Shown here: in pieces, positions 54,830-63,232 of the stretch
Layout: every line of letters starts with the position of its first letter
Position numbering within the stretch: position 1 is the stretch's first letter
Source: DASWNP01 sp036399175
GTDB lineage: Bacteria > Acidobacteriota > Blastocatellia > Pyrinomonadales > Pyrinomonadaceae
Assembly (NCBI GenBank): GCA_036399175.1
Contig: DASWNP010000046.1
Location: 1-64,000 of the forward strand
Length of the DNA: 64,000 bases
Direction: 5' to 3'
Notes under the pieces: model-generated
Told to the model about the DNA's origin: nothing
Database searches by the model: none
What the model saw: only the letters and a program-made list of their open reading frames with translations
Translations under genes and position numbers: made by a program

Positions 54830-56353
54830 TTATTCATCCTTCCGCCTTCCGCCTTCCGCCTTGCTTTTCAACTCTTCGCGTGCGACTTCCTTGTCGTCGA
54901 AGTGGAAAATTTCGCGCCCGATGATTTGATAATCCTCGTGACCTTTGCCGGCGATGACGACGAGGTCGCCGGTCTGCGCTTCCTCGACGGCGCGACGGAT
55001 GGCCGAGCGGCGGTCGGCGATTTTGTGATAGGGGCGCGAGGTAGCGCGAAGACCCGTTTCGATGTCGGCGAAGATGGCTTCGGGTTCTTCCGTGCGCGGA
55101 TTGTCGGAGGTGAGGATGACGACATCGCTGAGGCTCGCGGCGGCCTCGCCCATCGGCGCGCGTTTCGAGCGGTCGCGGTCGCCGCCGCAGCCAAAGACGG
55201 TGATGATGCGCCCGCCCGCCACGTCGCGCGCCGTGCGGAGCACGTTCAGGAGCGCGTCGTCCGTGTGCGCGTAATCGACGACGACGGCGAAGTCGCCCTC
55301 GTGCTCCACACGCTCGAAGCGACCCGGCGCACCCGTGCAGGTCTCGACGGCGCGCGCGATTGTATCGGGAGAGTAGCCGAGCGCCTGCCCGACTCCGACG
55401 GCGGCGAGGATATTGTAGATGTGCGGACGACCGACGAGCGGCGAACTCAGACGACGCTCGCCCTCGCGCGTGCGCAACAGAAATCGCATGCCGTCGAGCG
55501 AGAATTCAACTTCGCTCGCCGTCACGTCGGCCTCTGCGTGAAGCGCATAGGTGATAACCTCTGCGCCGCCGTCTTTCAGCTCGTGCGAGAGACGGCGTCC
55601 GCGCTCGTCGTCCGTGTTGACGACCGAGACGCGCGGCGGCTCGCCGAGGCTTCCATCGAAGAGGCGTCGCTTGGCGGCGAAGTAGTTGTCCATCGTGCCG
55701 TGATAATCGAGATGGTCGCGCGTCAGGTTTGTGAAGACGGCGACGGCGTAGCTGAGCGCGTCGCACCGGTGAAGGTCAATGGCCTGCGAGGACGATTCCA
55801 TGACGGCCATCCGGCAACCGGCGGTGACGGCGCGGCGCAGGAATCTCTGCATGTCGCTCGCTTCGGGCGTCGTCCGCACGGCCTTCGTCCGCTCGTCGCC
55901 GATGCGGTATTCGACCGTGCTCGTCAGCGCGACGGTTTCGCCGGCCGCCTCGGCAATCGAGGCGACGAGATAGGTGGTCGTCGTCTTGCCGTTCGTGCCC
56001 GTGATGCCGACGAGCTGAAGCTCCCGTGAAGGATGGCGGTGAACCTCTGCGGCGGCCAGAGCCATCGCGCGGCGCGCGTCCGCGACTTCGAGCCACGCGC
56101 AAGCGACATCCTCGGGGCGCTCAAGCTCCGAGATAACTCCAACCGCGCCCTGCTCCGACACCTGTTTGACGAAGCGATGCGCGTCCACGTTCGCGCCGCG
56201 CACGGCGACGAAGAGGCTGCCCGCACGCGCCTGCCGAGAATCGTGCGTTACGTCTGTCACCGCAACGTGCCCGTCGCCCGAAAGCTTTCCGCCGACGGCT
56301 CGCGCCACGTCGCCTAGAGTCACGCTCTCCTGATTTTGCGTCTCCTTCGACAT
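54830..56353 (-). CDS. murE: UDP-MurNAc-tripeptide synthetase (MurE), meso-diaminopimelate type
   Basis: A 507-residue Mur ligase that adds the third amino acid to the peptidoglycan stem. Motifs are VTDVTHDSRQARAGSLFVAV, the P-loop LVGITGTNGKTTTTYLVASI, MESSSQAIDLHRCDALSYAV, FTNLTRDHLDYHGTMDNYFA with the carbamylated-Lys region, and TSDNPRTEEPEAIFADIETG, where Asp-Asn-Pro-Arg marks meso-DAP specificity. The last residues (KAEGGRRKDE) are read from a CTTCCGC heptamer repeat. No other mur/fts gene is next to it. Confidence 0.96.
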   Translation of the reverse strand: MSKETQNQESVTLGDVARAVGGKLSGDGHVAVTDVTHDSRQARAGSLFVAVRGANVDAHRFVKQVSEQGAVGVISELERPEDVACAWLEVADARRAMALAAAEVHRHPSRELQLVGITGTNGKTTTTYLVASIAEAAGETVALTSTVEYRIGDERTKAVRTTPEASDMQRFLRRAVTAGCRMAVMESSSQAIDLHRCDALSYAVAVFTNLTRDHLDYHGTMDNYFAAKRRLFDGSLGEPPRVSVVNTDDERGRRLSHELKDGGAEVITYALHAEADVTASEVEFSLDGMRFLLRTREGERRLSSPLVGRPHIYNILAAVGVGQALGYSPDTIARAVETCTGAPGRFERVEHEGDFAVVVDYAHTDDALLNVLRTARDVAGGRIITVFGCGGDRDRSKRAPMGEAAASLSDVVILTSDNPRTEEPEAIFADIETGLRATSRPYHKIADRRSAIRRAVEEAQTGDLVVIAGKGHEDYQIIGREIFHFDDKEVAREELKSKAEGGRRKDE

Positions 56354-56377
56354 TCACTCACATCCATTTCACAAAGC

Positions 56378-56500
56378 TGTCAGCAATCAGCAGTCAGCTT
56401 TCAGCCAAACGGTTGAATGAAGCACTCAACTAAAACTTATCATCGACGGCTTTTACGTTTGGCTGATAGCTGAACGCTGATTGCTGAATGCTAACCGCTT
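56378..56500. repeat. Dispersed inverted repeat, family A copy 3
   Basis: Arms CAGCAATCAGCAGTCAGC and GCTGAACGCTGATTGCTGAA around GAATGAAGCACTCAACTAAA. It lies in the divergent gap between murE and the SIS gene; the remainder to 56641 shows no other feature. Confidence 0.86.
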
Positions 56501-56641
56501 CCAGTGATATATTTCGTCCGAGCTTTTGGTGTAAATCTGTCGAGGGTCTTAGCATGGCATCGAGTTAGGTGTCAACGCGCGTCTTCGGCGGAGATGCGCG
56601 GGGCGGGTTGAAGTTTTGAGAGAGGAGCGGGGAGACGAAAC

Positions 56642-57676
56642 GTGTCTTTGATGCTGGAGGAGATAGGCGAGCAGCCGTCGGCGCTTCGGAAGACCATCGA
56701 GGAAGAGCGCGGTAAGGTATCGCGGCTCGGCGCGCATCTGCGCGGGCGCGACATCGACCTCATCGTGCTCGTGGCGCGCGGCTCTTCCGACAACGCCGCC
56801 CTTTTCGGGCGCTATCTTCTGGAAATTGCGACGGGCATTCCGGTCGCCCTCGCCGCACCCTCGGTGCACACGCTCTACGGCGCGCGGCTCAAGCTCTCGC
56901 GCGCGCTCGTCGTCGGCGTCTCGCAATCGGGCGAGGGAGAAGACATCAACCGTGTGCTTGAAAGCGCGCGCGCGGGCGGCGCTTTCACCGTCGGCATTAC
57001 GAACGAACCGGCCTCGACGATGGTCGGGCTCGTAGACGAAGCCCTGCTGATGCACGGCGGGCGCGAGCGCTCCGTCGCGGCGACGAAGACCTACACGGGG
57101 CAGCTCCTGCACTTCTACATGCTCGCCGAATCGCTGGCCGTCGGCGGACTCAGGCTCGAATACGAACGCATCCCGGATTTCGCGGCGCGTGCGCTGGAGA
57201 CGCGCCCGGCGGTCGAAGAGATAATCGAGCGCTACGTCTTCATGGAGAACTGCGTCGTCGTCGGTCGCGGCCTGATTTACGGCAACGCTTACGAGCTGGC
57301 GTTGAAGCTGATGGAGACCTGCTACGTGGTGGCCGAGCGTTTTTCGTCGGCAGACTTTTTTCACGGCCCCCTGGCGATTATCGAGAGGCACTTTCCCGTC
57401 CTCGCCTTCGCCCCCCCAGGCGTGACGCTCGAAGGCGTCAGAGAACTGCTCGAACGCCTGCGCGGGCTGCGCGCCGACACGCTCGTCATCACCTCCGACG
57501 AACAGGCCGCCAAACTCTGCACGCGCGCCCTGCGTATGCCGCCGGAGATAAACGAGATGCTCGCGCCGATTCCCTACATCATCCCCGCGCAGCTCTTCGC
57601 CGCCCTGCTCGCCGACGCCAAAGGTCTCGACCCCGACGCCCCGCGCTCGCTCGCCAAAGTGACGAGAACTATCTGA
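56642..57676 (+). CDS. SIS-domain sugar-phosphate isomerase/deaminase (GlmS C-terminal-like)
   Basis: A 344-residue protein with two SIS domains. The first carries LIVLVARGSSDNAALFGRYL and ALVVGVSQSGEGEDINRVLE, the phosphosugar-binding Ser/Gly loops; SVAATKTYTGQLLHFYMLAE follows. The second has CVVVGRGLIYGNAYELALKL and FFHGPLAIIERHFPVLAFAP. It equals the isomerase part of GlmS without the glutaminase domain, as in AgaS/NagB-II-like amino-sugar deaminases. GTG 56642 follows GGGAG. Location downstream of murE fits amino-sugar or wall metabolism. Confidence 0.92.
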   Translation: MSLMLEEIGEQPSALRKTIEEERGKVSRLGAHLRGRDIDLIVLVARGSSDNAALFGRYLLEIATGIPVALAAPSVHTLYGARLKLSRALVVGVSQSGEGEDINRVLESARAGGAFTVGITNEPASTMVGLVDEALLMHGGRERSVAATKTYTGQLLHFYMLAESLAVGGLRLEYERIPDFAARALETRPAVEEIIERYVFMENCVVVGRGLIYGNAYELALKLMETCYVVAERFSSADFFHGPLAIIERHFPVLAFAPPGVTLEGVRELLERLRGLRADTLVITSDEQAAKLCTRALRMPPEINEMLAPIPYIIPAQLFAALLADAKGLDPDAPRSLAKVTRTI

Positions 57677-57750
57677 TTGATTCATTCGTTCATTGATGCA
57701 TTGAAGGAATTAAACATTGAATCAATGAACCGTTGATTCAATGAATCAAT
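57674..57750. repeat. Inverted repeat, 'CATTGATTCA' family copy 2
   Basis: TTGATTCATTCGTTCATTGATG opposite CATTGAATCAATGAACCGTTG. It begins inside the stop codon of the SIS gene. Confidence 0.85.
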
Positions 57751-57765
57751 TTTTTGAGGTTTGCG

Positions 57766-58815
57766 ATGAGAGTTTTGATTCTTGGCGGGACGGTATTTCT
57801 GGGTCGTCATCTGGTTGACGCGGCTTTGGAGCGCGGGCATGAGGTGACGATTTTTAATCGGGGACGGCACGAGGCGTCGATGCCGCCGGAGGTCGAACGC
57901 CTGCGCGGCGACCGTTACGACGAGGACGGGCTCGAAGCTTTGCGCGGGCGGCGCTGGGACGCGGTGGTCGATACGTGCGGCTTCGCGCCTCACGTCGTTC
58001 GCCGGTCGGCTGAGCTTCTGGCTGATGCGGTCGAGCATTACACGTTCGTCAGCAGCGCGTCGGTCTACAGGGACATGAGCGTCGCGGGCATCGACGAGAG
58101 TTATCCGGTCGGCGTGCTGACGGACGAAGAGCTGCGCGAGGCCGAGAGCCTGAAGCCGAGAGATGACAAACCGGGCTTCGCTTACGGCGCGATGTACGGG
58201 GCGCTCAAGGCGCTGTGCGAGCGCGCGGCGGAAGAAGCGATGCCGGGGCGCGTCCTGAACGTGCGCGCCGGTCTCATCGTCGGCCCCTTCGACGATAGCG
58301 ACCGTTTCACTTACTGGCCGAGGCGCGTCGCCGAGGCTGGCCGCGACGGCGGAGACCTGCTCGCGCCCGGCAAGCCCGAACGACAGATTCAGCTCATCGA
58401 CGCGCGCGACCTCGCCGGATGGATAATTCGTCTGGCTGAAGCGCGGCGCGCAGGGATTTACAACGCCACCGGCCCTGACTACGTTTTGACGATGGGGCGT
58501 CTCCTTGAAGAGTGCAGACGAGCGACCGGCAGCGCGGCACGCATCGTCTGGGTTGAGGAAAGCTTTCTGCTCGAAGCGGGCGTCCAGCCCTGGAGCGACC
58601 TTCCGCTCTGGCTGAATGAGGACAACGAAGAGCACCGATACTTTCTCGCCATCGGCAACGAAAAGGCCGTCGAAGCCGGGCTCACTTTTCGTCCGCTCGC
58701 CGAAACTATCCGCGACACGCTCGCCTGGGATGCCACACGCACCGCCGACCCCGAGCCCCGCCCCGGTCTGACACGCGAACGCGAGCTTCAACTCCTCCAG
58801 AAAAGCAAGGGATGA
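57766..58815 (+). CDS. NAD-dependent epimerase/dehydratase-like protein (extended SDR)
   Basis: A 349-residue extended SDR: VLILGGTVFLGRHLVDAALE binds the dinucleotide, EHYTFVSSASVYRDMSVAGI has the Ser, and the usual Tyr-x3-Lys region reads GFAYGAMYGALKALCERAAE, giving Tyr-Gly-Ala-Leu-Lys. NVRAGLIVGPFDDSDRFTYW and IQLIDARDLAGWIIRLAEAR are as in nucleotide-sugar or isoflavone-reductase-like members. ATG 57766 follows GAGG. Substrate not assignable. Confidence 0.9.
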   Translation: MRVLILGGTVFLGRHLVDAALERGHEVTIFNRGRHEASMPPEVERLRGDRYDEDGLEALRGRRWDAVVDTCGFAPHVVRRSAELLADAVEHYTFVSSASVYRDMSVAGIDESYPVGVLTDEELREAESLKPRDDKPGFAYGAMYGALKALCERAAEEAMPGRVLNVRAGLIVGPFDDSDRFTYWPRRVAEAGRDGGDLLAPGKPERQIQLIDARDLAGWIIRLAEARRAGIYNATGPDYVLTMGRLLEECRRATGSAARIVWVEESFLLEAGVQPWSDLPLWLNEDNEEHRYFLAIGNEKAVEAGLTFRPLAETIRDTLAWDATRTADPEPRPGLTRERELQLLQKSKG

Positions 58816-58886
58816 AGGCTAAAGGATGAAAGCCTCTCAAGCTGCCTGAGTGGTTTTCTTCCTTCAGCCTTCATATTTCCTACCTG
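58813..58886. repeat. Inverted repeat of 'GGATGAAGG' units
   Basis: GGATGAAGGCTAAAGGATGA opposite TTCAGCCTTCATATTTCCTAC. It covers the short gap between the convergent SDR and sugar dehydrogenase genes. Confidence 0.75.
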
Positions 58887-60073
58887 CGTTTGATTCTCAT
58901 AATGCGGTCGTCGTCGCTCGCGGGAGAGCCGCGCCCGTCGCGGTTGGAGGTTGAGAAGTAGATGCTGCCGTCGGGCGCTTCGGCGACATCGCGGATGCGT
59001 CCGTATTGACCTTGAAAGAGGCGCTCCTGGCTGACGACGCGTCGCCCTTCGAGCACGACTCGAATCAGAGATGTGCCGCGCAGCGCGCCGAAGAAGTAGT
59101 TGCCGCGAAACTGCTGGAGAGCGGCTGAGCCCGTGCCTCGATAGAACATGCCGCTTGCGGGCGCGACCGCAGGCGTGTATTCGAGAAGCGGCGCTTCCAT
59201 GCCTTCGCGCGTCTCGCGGTGATGGATGGTAGGCCAGCCGTAGTTCTTGCCGCGCTCGACGATGTTGACCTCGTCGCCGCCGCCGGGGCCGTCGAAGCCG
59301 GAGGGGCCGTGCTCGGTCTGGAACATGAGATTGGTCTCGGGCTGAAAATCGAGTCCCTGCGCGTTGCGATGGCCGTACGACCAGATTTCGGGGCGCACAT
59401 TCGCGCGCCCGACGAACGGGTTATCCGAAGGCACCGTGCCGTCGTCGTTGAGCCGGAGGGTTTTGCCCGCGTACGAATTGAGCTGCTGCGCGAGCTGTCG
59501 CTCGGCTGCGTCGCCGGTCGTGATGTAGAGCTTCTGGTCAGGGCCGAAGCGCAGGCGCGTCCCCGCGTGATAACGCTCGGCGGGGATGCCTTCGATGATG
59601 AGCGTGCGCTCCGCGAGCCCGCTCCCCGTCTCCTTGAAGCGCACGACGCGCACTTTTGTTCCGTCCTGCTTGTAAGCGTACCCGAGATAGAGCCAACGAT
59701 TCTCTGCGAAGCGCGGATGTAGCGTCATGCCCATCAAGCCGCTCTCCGCCGCAGCCTCGACATCGGATATAACCGCCAGAGGCTCTGCGCGCAGCCTACC
59801 CTGCTCGAAGACGCGCACGCGCCCCGGTCGCTCCGTAAACAGCATTCGCCCATCCGGCGTGAAGACGATAGACCAGGGAACTTGCAGACCGCCGACCACC
59901 GTCTCGACGCTGTAGCTCGCCGCGTCGCTCTTCGCTTCGGCCACACGTCCCCCGTCCGTGCCAACTCCGGCTTGCCCGCCCGACGAACGCTGCCCCTGCG
60001 GCTGCCCGCAAGAGATAACAACCAGCAGCGCCCCCAACATCAACGACGCGTTGAAAAGACGTATAGCATTCAT
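58880..60073 (-). CDS. PQQ-dependent aldose sugar dehydrogenase-like lipoprotein
   Basis: About 397 residues from ATG 60073, which gives a lipoprotein signal (LMLGALLVVISCGQ). The beta-propeller contains VVGGLQVPWSIVFTPDGRML, LMGMTLHPRFAENRWLYLGY, RYHAGTRLRFGPDQKLYITT and EHGPSGFDGPGGGDEVNIVE with the calcium/PQQ-binding acidic residues, then NYGWPTIHHRET. This is the soluble glucose/sorbosone dehydrogenase family, active outside the cytoplasm. The frame to 60157 upstream lacks a signal peptide and is not used. Confidence 0.92.
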   Translation of the reverse strand: MNAIRLFNASLMLGALLVVISCGQPQGQRSSGGQAGVGTDGGRVAEAKSDAASYSVETVVGGLQVPWSIVFTPDGRMLFTERPGRVRVFEQGRLRAEPLAVISDVEAAAESGLMGMTLHPRFAENRWLYLGYAYKQDGTKVRVVRFKETGSGLAERTLIIEGIPAERYHAGTRLRFGPDQKLYITTGDAAERQLAQQLNSYAGKTLRLNDDGTVPSDNPFVGRANVRPEIWSYGHRNAQGLDFQPETNLMFQTEHGPSGFDGPGGGDEVNIVERGKNYGWPTIHHRETREGMEAPLLEYTPAVAPASGMFYRGTGSAALQQFRGNYFFGALRGTSLIRVVLEGRRVVSQERLFQGQYGRIRDVAEAPDGSIYFSTSNRDGRGSPASDDDRIMRIKRR

Positions 60074-60365
60074 CTCAAACACCCTCTCAAACCCGGCTCG
60101 CGCCTGTCTAAAGACAGACGCACTTCTCCCGAAACGTGCCGCCTCCGAAGCTCTCATTCCTCAGCTTATCCTCCAGCTTGGATGCGGCGCGAGCTTTCCG
60201 AAACAATCAAATTTTCGTGTAGAAAAGAACCGATTGAAGAGCGGCTCGTTAGCGGCGGCGAGGATAACGACGAGCAAAGCGACGGGAAGGCGACGATGCC
60301 CTGTCGCTCGCCTGTCCGCGAAGACGGTTTTCCGATTGCGACACTCTCTCTGCGCGCCGACGCGC

Positions 60366-60791
60366 TCAGTGCGAGATGTACTCGTGCAGCAGTCGAATCT
60401 CGTCGCCCTGCTCGCTCAGCTCGACGCGCATGATGTCGCGCATCGAGAGCATCCCGACCCAGCGCTCGCCGTCCATCACGGCGAGGTGACGCGTCCCTTC
60501 GCGCTCCATTCGCTCCAGAGCCTGATGCGGAGTCTCGCCGCATTGGATAACGGCGCGCGGCTCGCTCATCACCTCTCGAATGGGCACGTCGGCGGCGTCG
60601 AGCTGCTTGAGCACGATGCGTCGCAGCAAATCGCGTTCGGAGAAGATGCCGCACAGTTGGTCGCTTCCGTCCAGCACGCAAACCGCGCCGATGTTGCGGC
60701 TCGCCATGAACTCGGCGGCCTCAAGCGCCGTCGCCGTGTCGCGCACAAAATACGGCTCGCGCTCGCATACGACATTCCTAATCGTAATCAC
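60366..60791 (-). CDS. Tandem CBS-domain protein
   Basis: About 141 residues from GTG 60791, which follows GGGAGGGG; the frame upstream to 60917 is not family-like. CBS 1: YFVRDTATALEAAEFMASRN and DQLCGIFSERDLLRRIVL. CBS 2: REVMSEPRAVIQCGETPHQA and WVGMLSMRDIMRVELSEQG. A two-CBS module normally binds adenine nucleotides and regulates a partner enzyme or channel; none is adjacent. Confidence 0.93.
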   Translation of the reverse strand: MITIRNVVCEREPYFVRDTATALEAAEFMASRNIGAVCVLDGSDQLCGIFSERDLLRRIVLKQLDAADVPIREVMSEPRAVIQCGETPHQALERMEREGTRHLAVMDGERWVGMLSMRDIMRVELSEQGDEIRLLHEYISH

Positions 60792-61057
60792 GACTCCCCT
60801 CCCTCTAAAGCTTTCGTTTGTGAACAAGCGTGAAGCATTATATGCCGGAACGTGCCACTCGCAACAGGGTTTTCCTGCGTTCGCGCTCGTGCGAAGGGCG
60901 CACGAATGATTCAGCAAAGTTTTCGCCTCCGGCGCGTCTCTTGGGAAAGGGTTAAACCGCTTTCGCTTTTAGATAGCATGTGAGGCAAAGGGCAACCCGA
61001 CAACCTTTTCGTCCAGCTTTTTTCGACACATCTGACAAACTCCTGGAGGTTAAGCTG

Positions 61058-61387
61058 ATGGCGCGACTGCTCTATTACGGCTGTAGTGGAGACGAAGTGA
61101 AATCCTTGCAGTACTGGCTCAATTACATCTCCGGCACACAACGCAAGTCGTATCTCGCCGTGCTGGATTTAACAGGCGATTTCGACGGATTTACTTTCAG
61201 AAGGGTGGTCGAGTTTCAGTGGTTCAGTGGGATGCAGGTCAAGGACGGAATCGTCGGCCCTAAGACGCGCGTTGCAATCGCCAAGGCTGCGGGCATATTG
61301 CTCAGAGACGACGGGAGGCTCCCTCCCGTGCCCGGCAGCACCGACGGCCTGGAGATGGAGCATCGTTCCCACAGATGGTCAAACTAG
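61058..61387 (+). CDS. Small peptidoglycan-binding domain protein
   Basis: A 109-residue protein. ATG 61058 follows GGAGG. MARLLYYGCSGDEVKSLQYW, DFDGFTFRRVVEFQWFSGMQ and VKDGIVGPKTRVAIAKAAGI make one PG_binding_1-like three-helix unit. There is no signal peptide, so export or a phage-like or intracellular role is unclear. Its stop codon borders an inverted repeat. Confidence 0.82.
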   Translation: MARLLYYGCSGDEVKSLQYWLNYISGTQRKSYLAVLDLTGDFDGFTFRRVVEFQWFSGMQVKDGIVGPKTRVAIAKAAGILLRDDGRLPPVPGSTDGLEMEHRSHRWSN

Positions 61388-61468
61388 GAGTCTGGGAAGT
61401 CCGGCGTCAAGAAACAAAGATGCAGTGCGGCTTTGACTCCAGGACTTTAGACTCCAGACTTTTCTTCT
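61384..61468. repeat. Inverted heptamer repeat, 'TCTGGAG' family copy 3 (worn)
   Basis: TAGGAGTCTGGGAAGTCCGG on the left and GACTCCAGGACTTTAGACTC on the right; less regular than the copies at 21524 and 46062. Confidence 0.7.
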
Positions 61469-62495
61469 AATCGAAGAGTGTGCCCTGCGGCGAGGGACGG
61501 CGGAAGGTTGAGGCGTGCGGCTCCGAGTAAGCTCCTGCATCTTCGGCGTTGAGGCCGAGGCGTTGGCAGTGGAGGCGAAAGCTCTTCTCAACGATTTTCC
61601 AGTATTCGCCGCGCCCGCGCATGCGCTCGCCGAAGACCGAGGAGTTGAGCTTGCCTTCGCGCGCTTCGCGGATACGACTGAGTACGCGCTCTGCTTTCGT
61701 CGGCAGACGCTCGCGCAGGCGCTGCTCGAAGTAGGGCGCGACGCTGCCGGGAAGCCGGAGCATGGTCATAAAAGCGTGTCGCGCTCCGGCCTCGCGTGCG
61801 CGTTTGAGAAGCTGTGGAATGTGCGGGTCGTTGAGGCCGGGGATGACGGGCGCGATGCCGATGCCGATGTTGATACCGGCCTCTGCAAGCTCGTGCATGG
61901 CGCGAAAGCGCGCGTCTGTCGAGGGCGCGAAGGGTTCGAGGGCGCGCGCCGTCGCATAGTCGGCGAAAGGGATTGTGAAGAAGACGCTCGCCTCGGCCTC
62001 GCGCGCGAGCGCCGCGAGAAGCTCTTTGTCACGACAGACGAGCGCGGACTTGGTGACGATGCCGACGGGGTTGCGAAACTCCAGGCAGACTTCGAGGCAG
62101 GCGCGCGTCAGACGGTAATGCGTTTCGAGCGGCAGATAGGGGTCGGAGGTGAAGGAGAACATGAGCGTGTCGCCGCGCCAGCCCGTCCGCATGAAGGCTT
62201 CGCGCAGAAGCTCCGGCGCGCGCACCTTCGCCACGATTTTCGTTTCAAAATCCGTGCCCGCGCCGTAGCCGAGGTATTCGTGAGTCGGGCGGCTGAAGCA
62301 ATAGGAGCAGGCGTGCGTGCAGCCGCGATAGCAGTTGACCGAGTAGTCGAAGCCAACGTCGGGACTCTTGTTGTGCGTGATGATGGAGCGGGTTTCGGTC
62401 TCCTCGAAGACCTCGATTTTCGTCTCGGGCGGCTCGCCTATCCACTCGACCGTCGTGTCGAGCCAGGGATTGGCCGGGTTCTCTACGTAACGCAT
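61467..62495 (-). CDS. Radical SAM protein, spore-photoproduct-lyase-like (PA0069/Rv2578c type)
   Basis: A 342-residue radical SAM protein. The cluster ligands are in NCYRGCTHACSYCFSRPTHE (Cys-x3-Cys-x2-Cys after an extra Cys), followed by FETKIVAKVRAPELLREAFM and TLMFSFTSDPYLPLETHYRL. GIGIAPVIPGLNDPHIPQLL is the late barrel strand of this group. Related proteins are found in many non-sporulating bacteria with unsettled function, possibly nucleic-acid repair. Confidence 0.92.
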   Translation of the reverse strand: MRYVENPANPWLDTTVEWIGEPPETKIEVFEETETRSIITHNKSPDVGFDYSVNCYRGCTHACSYCFSRPTHEYLGYGAGTDFETKIVAKVRAPELLREAFMRTGWRGDTLMFSFTSDPYLPLETHYRLTRACLEVCLEFRNPVGIVTKSALVCRDKELLAALAREAEASVFFTIPFADYATARALEPFAPSTDARFRAMHELAEAGINIGIGIAPVIPGLNDPHIPQLLKRAREAGARHAFMTMLRLPGSVAPYFEQRLRERLPTKAERVLSRIREAREGKLNSSVFGERMRGRGEYWKIVEKSFRLHCQRLGLNAEDAGAYSEPHASTFRRPSPQGTLFD

Positions 62496-62574
62496 AAAGC
62501 TTCAGATGAACGTATGCGGGAGTGGTTGACGGAAAAAAATCGTGGCGGGAGTCCACTGTCGAAGCGCGTTCGGT

Positions 62575-62787
62575 TCAGGCGTCGTCGCCCGCAGGAAGAA
62601 TCGATTCGATGCTTTGATAAAGCAGAAAGACTTCGTCGCGCTGGCCGCCGTCGCCCCTGCGCAGGGAGACGTAGTCGTTCGTGATTTCGGAAATCCTGCC
62701 TTCGTAGACGCCGCCCGAGATGCTCTTAATCGTGACGTTCTCGTCTTTGTAGCGTCGCAGCAGATTTTCGAGATGATTCATATTCAT
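62575..62787 (-). CDS. Small LSm/Hfq-like fold protein
   Basis: A 70-residue protein: NHLENLLRRYKDENVTIKSI, SGGVYEGRISEITNDYVSLR, then DEVFLLYQSIESILPAG. The order helix, strand with Gly-Gly turn, strand with Asn-Asp-Tyr and a last strand recalls the Sm1/Sm2 layout of Sm-like proteins. It is not canonical Hfq: the KxxH-like RNA-binding ending is missing. RNA-binding is speculative. Confidence 0.6.
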   Translation of the reverse strand: MNMNHLENLLRRYKDENVTIKSISGGVYEGRISEITNDYVSLRRGDGGQRDEVFLLYQSIESILPAGDDA

Positions 62788-62809
62788 CGTCGTACTCCTT
62801 TCACGCTCT

Positions 62810-63226
62810 TTACGGGTCGAGCGCGCCTGCTGCCGAGAAGCTACCGGCGTCGCCTTCTCTTCCCGCCTCCCACGTCACGAAAAAGAGCCTGTACCTATCC
62901 GGGTCTTCGAGCGTGATGAAGCGGGCGCCCCAGCCCTCGTCGGCAGGCGGCGCGAGGTCGAGGCCGCGAGTTTTGAGTCGCGCGTAGAACACGTCAACAT
63001 CTCGGACGCCGAAGAAGAAATGGACGCCGCGCCCGCGCCGCGCCATCGTCAGAGGCTGCTGTGCGAGCATGACTTTCAGACGACCGGCTCGAAGCGTCGC
63101 CATCGGCGGCTCGGAGTCGCGCGCGCTTGAGACCAGCTCGAAGTCGAGTCGTTCGACGTAGAACTCGACGGACTCTTCGAGGTTATTGACTTCGAGAAAA
63201 AGCAGGTCGAGACCGTTTGTGCTCAT
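62810..63226 (-). CDS. VOC/glyoxalase-fold protein
   Basis: A 138-residue protein made of two beta-alpha-beta-beta-beta units: LDLLFLEVNNLEESVEFYVE then GRGVHFFFGVRDVDVFYARL. The end reads ITLEDPDRYRLFFVTWEAGR. Metal ligand positions are only partly kept, so it may be an antibiotic-binding, dioxygenase-like or structural member. It is just upstream of the LSm-like gene and downstream of the DnaJ-domain gene, all leftward. Confidence 0.88.
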   Translation of the reverse strand: MSTNGLDLLFLEVNNLEESVEFYVERLDFELVSSARDSEPPMATLRAGRLKVMLAQQPLTMARRGRGVHFFFGVRDVDVFYARLKTRGLDLAPPADEGWGARFITLEDPDRYRLFFVTWEAGREGDAGSFSAAGALDP

Positions 63227-63232
63227 CTCTCT

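Noticed and set aside
54902..56029. 375-codon open frame on the + strand opposite murE
   Set aside because: Antisense shadow; murE carries all Mur ligase motifs.
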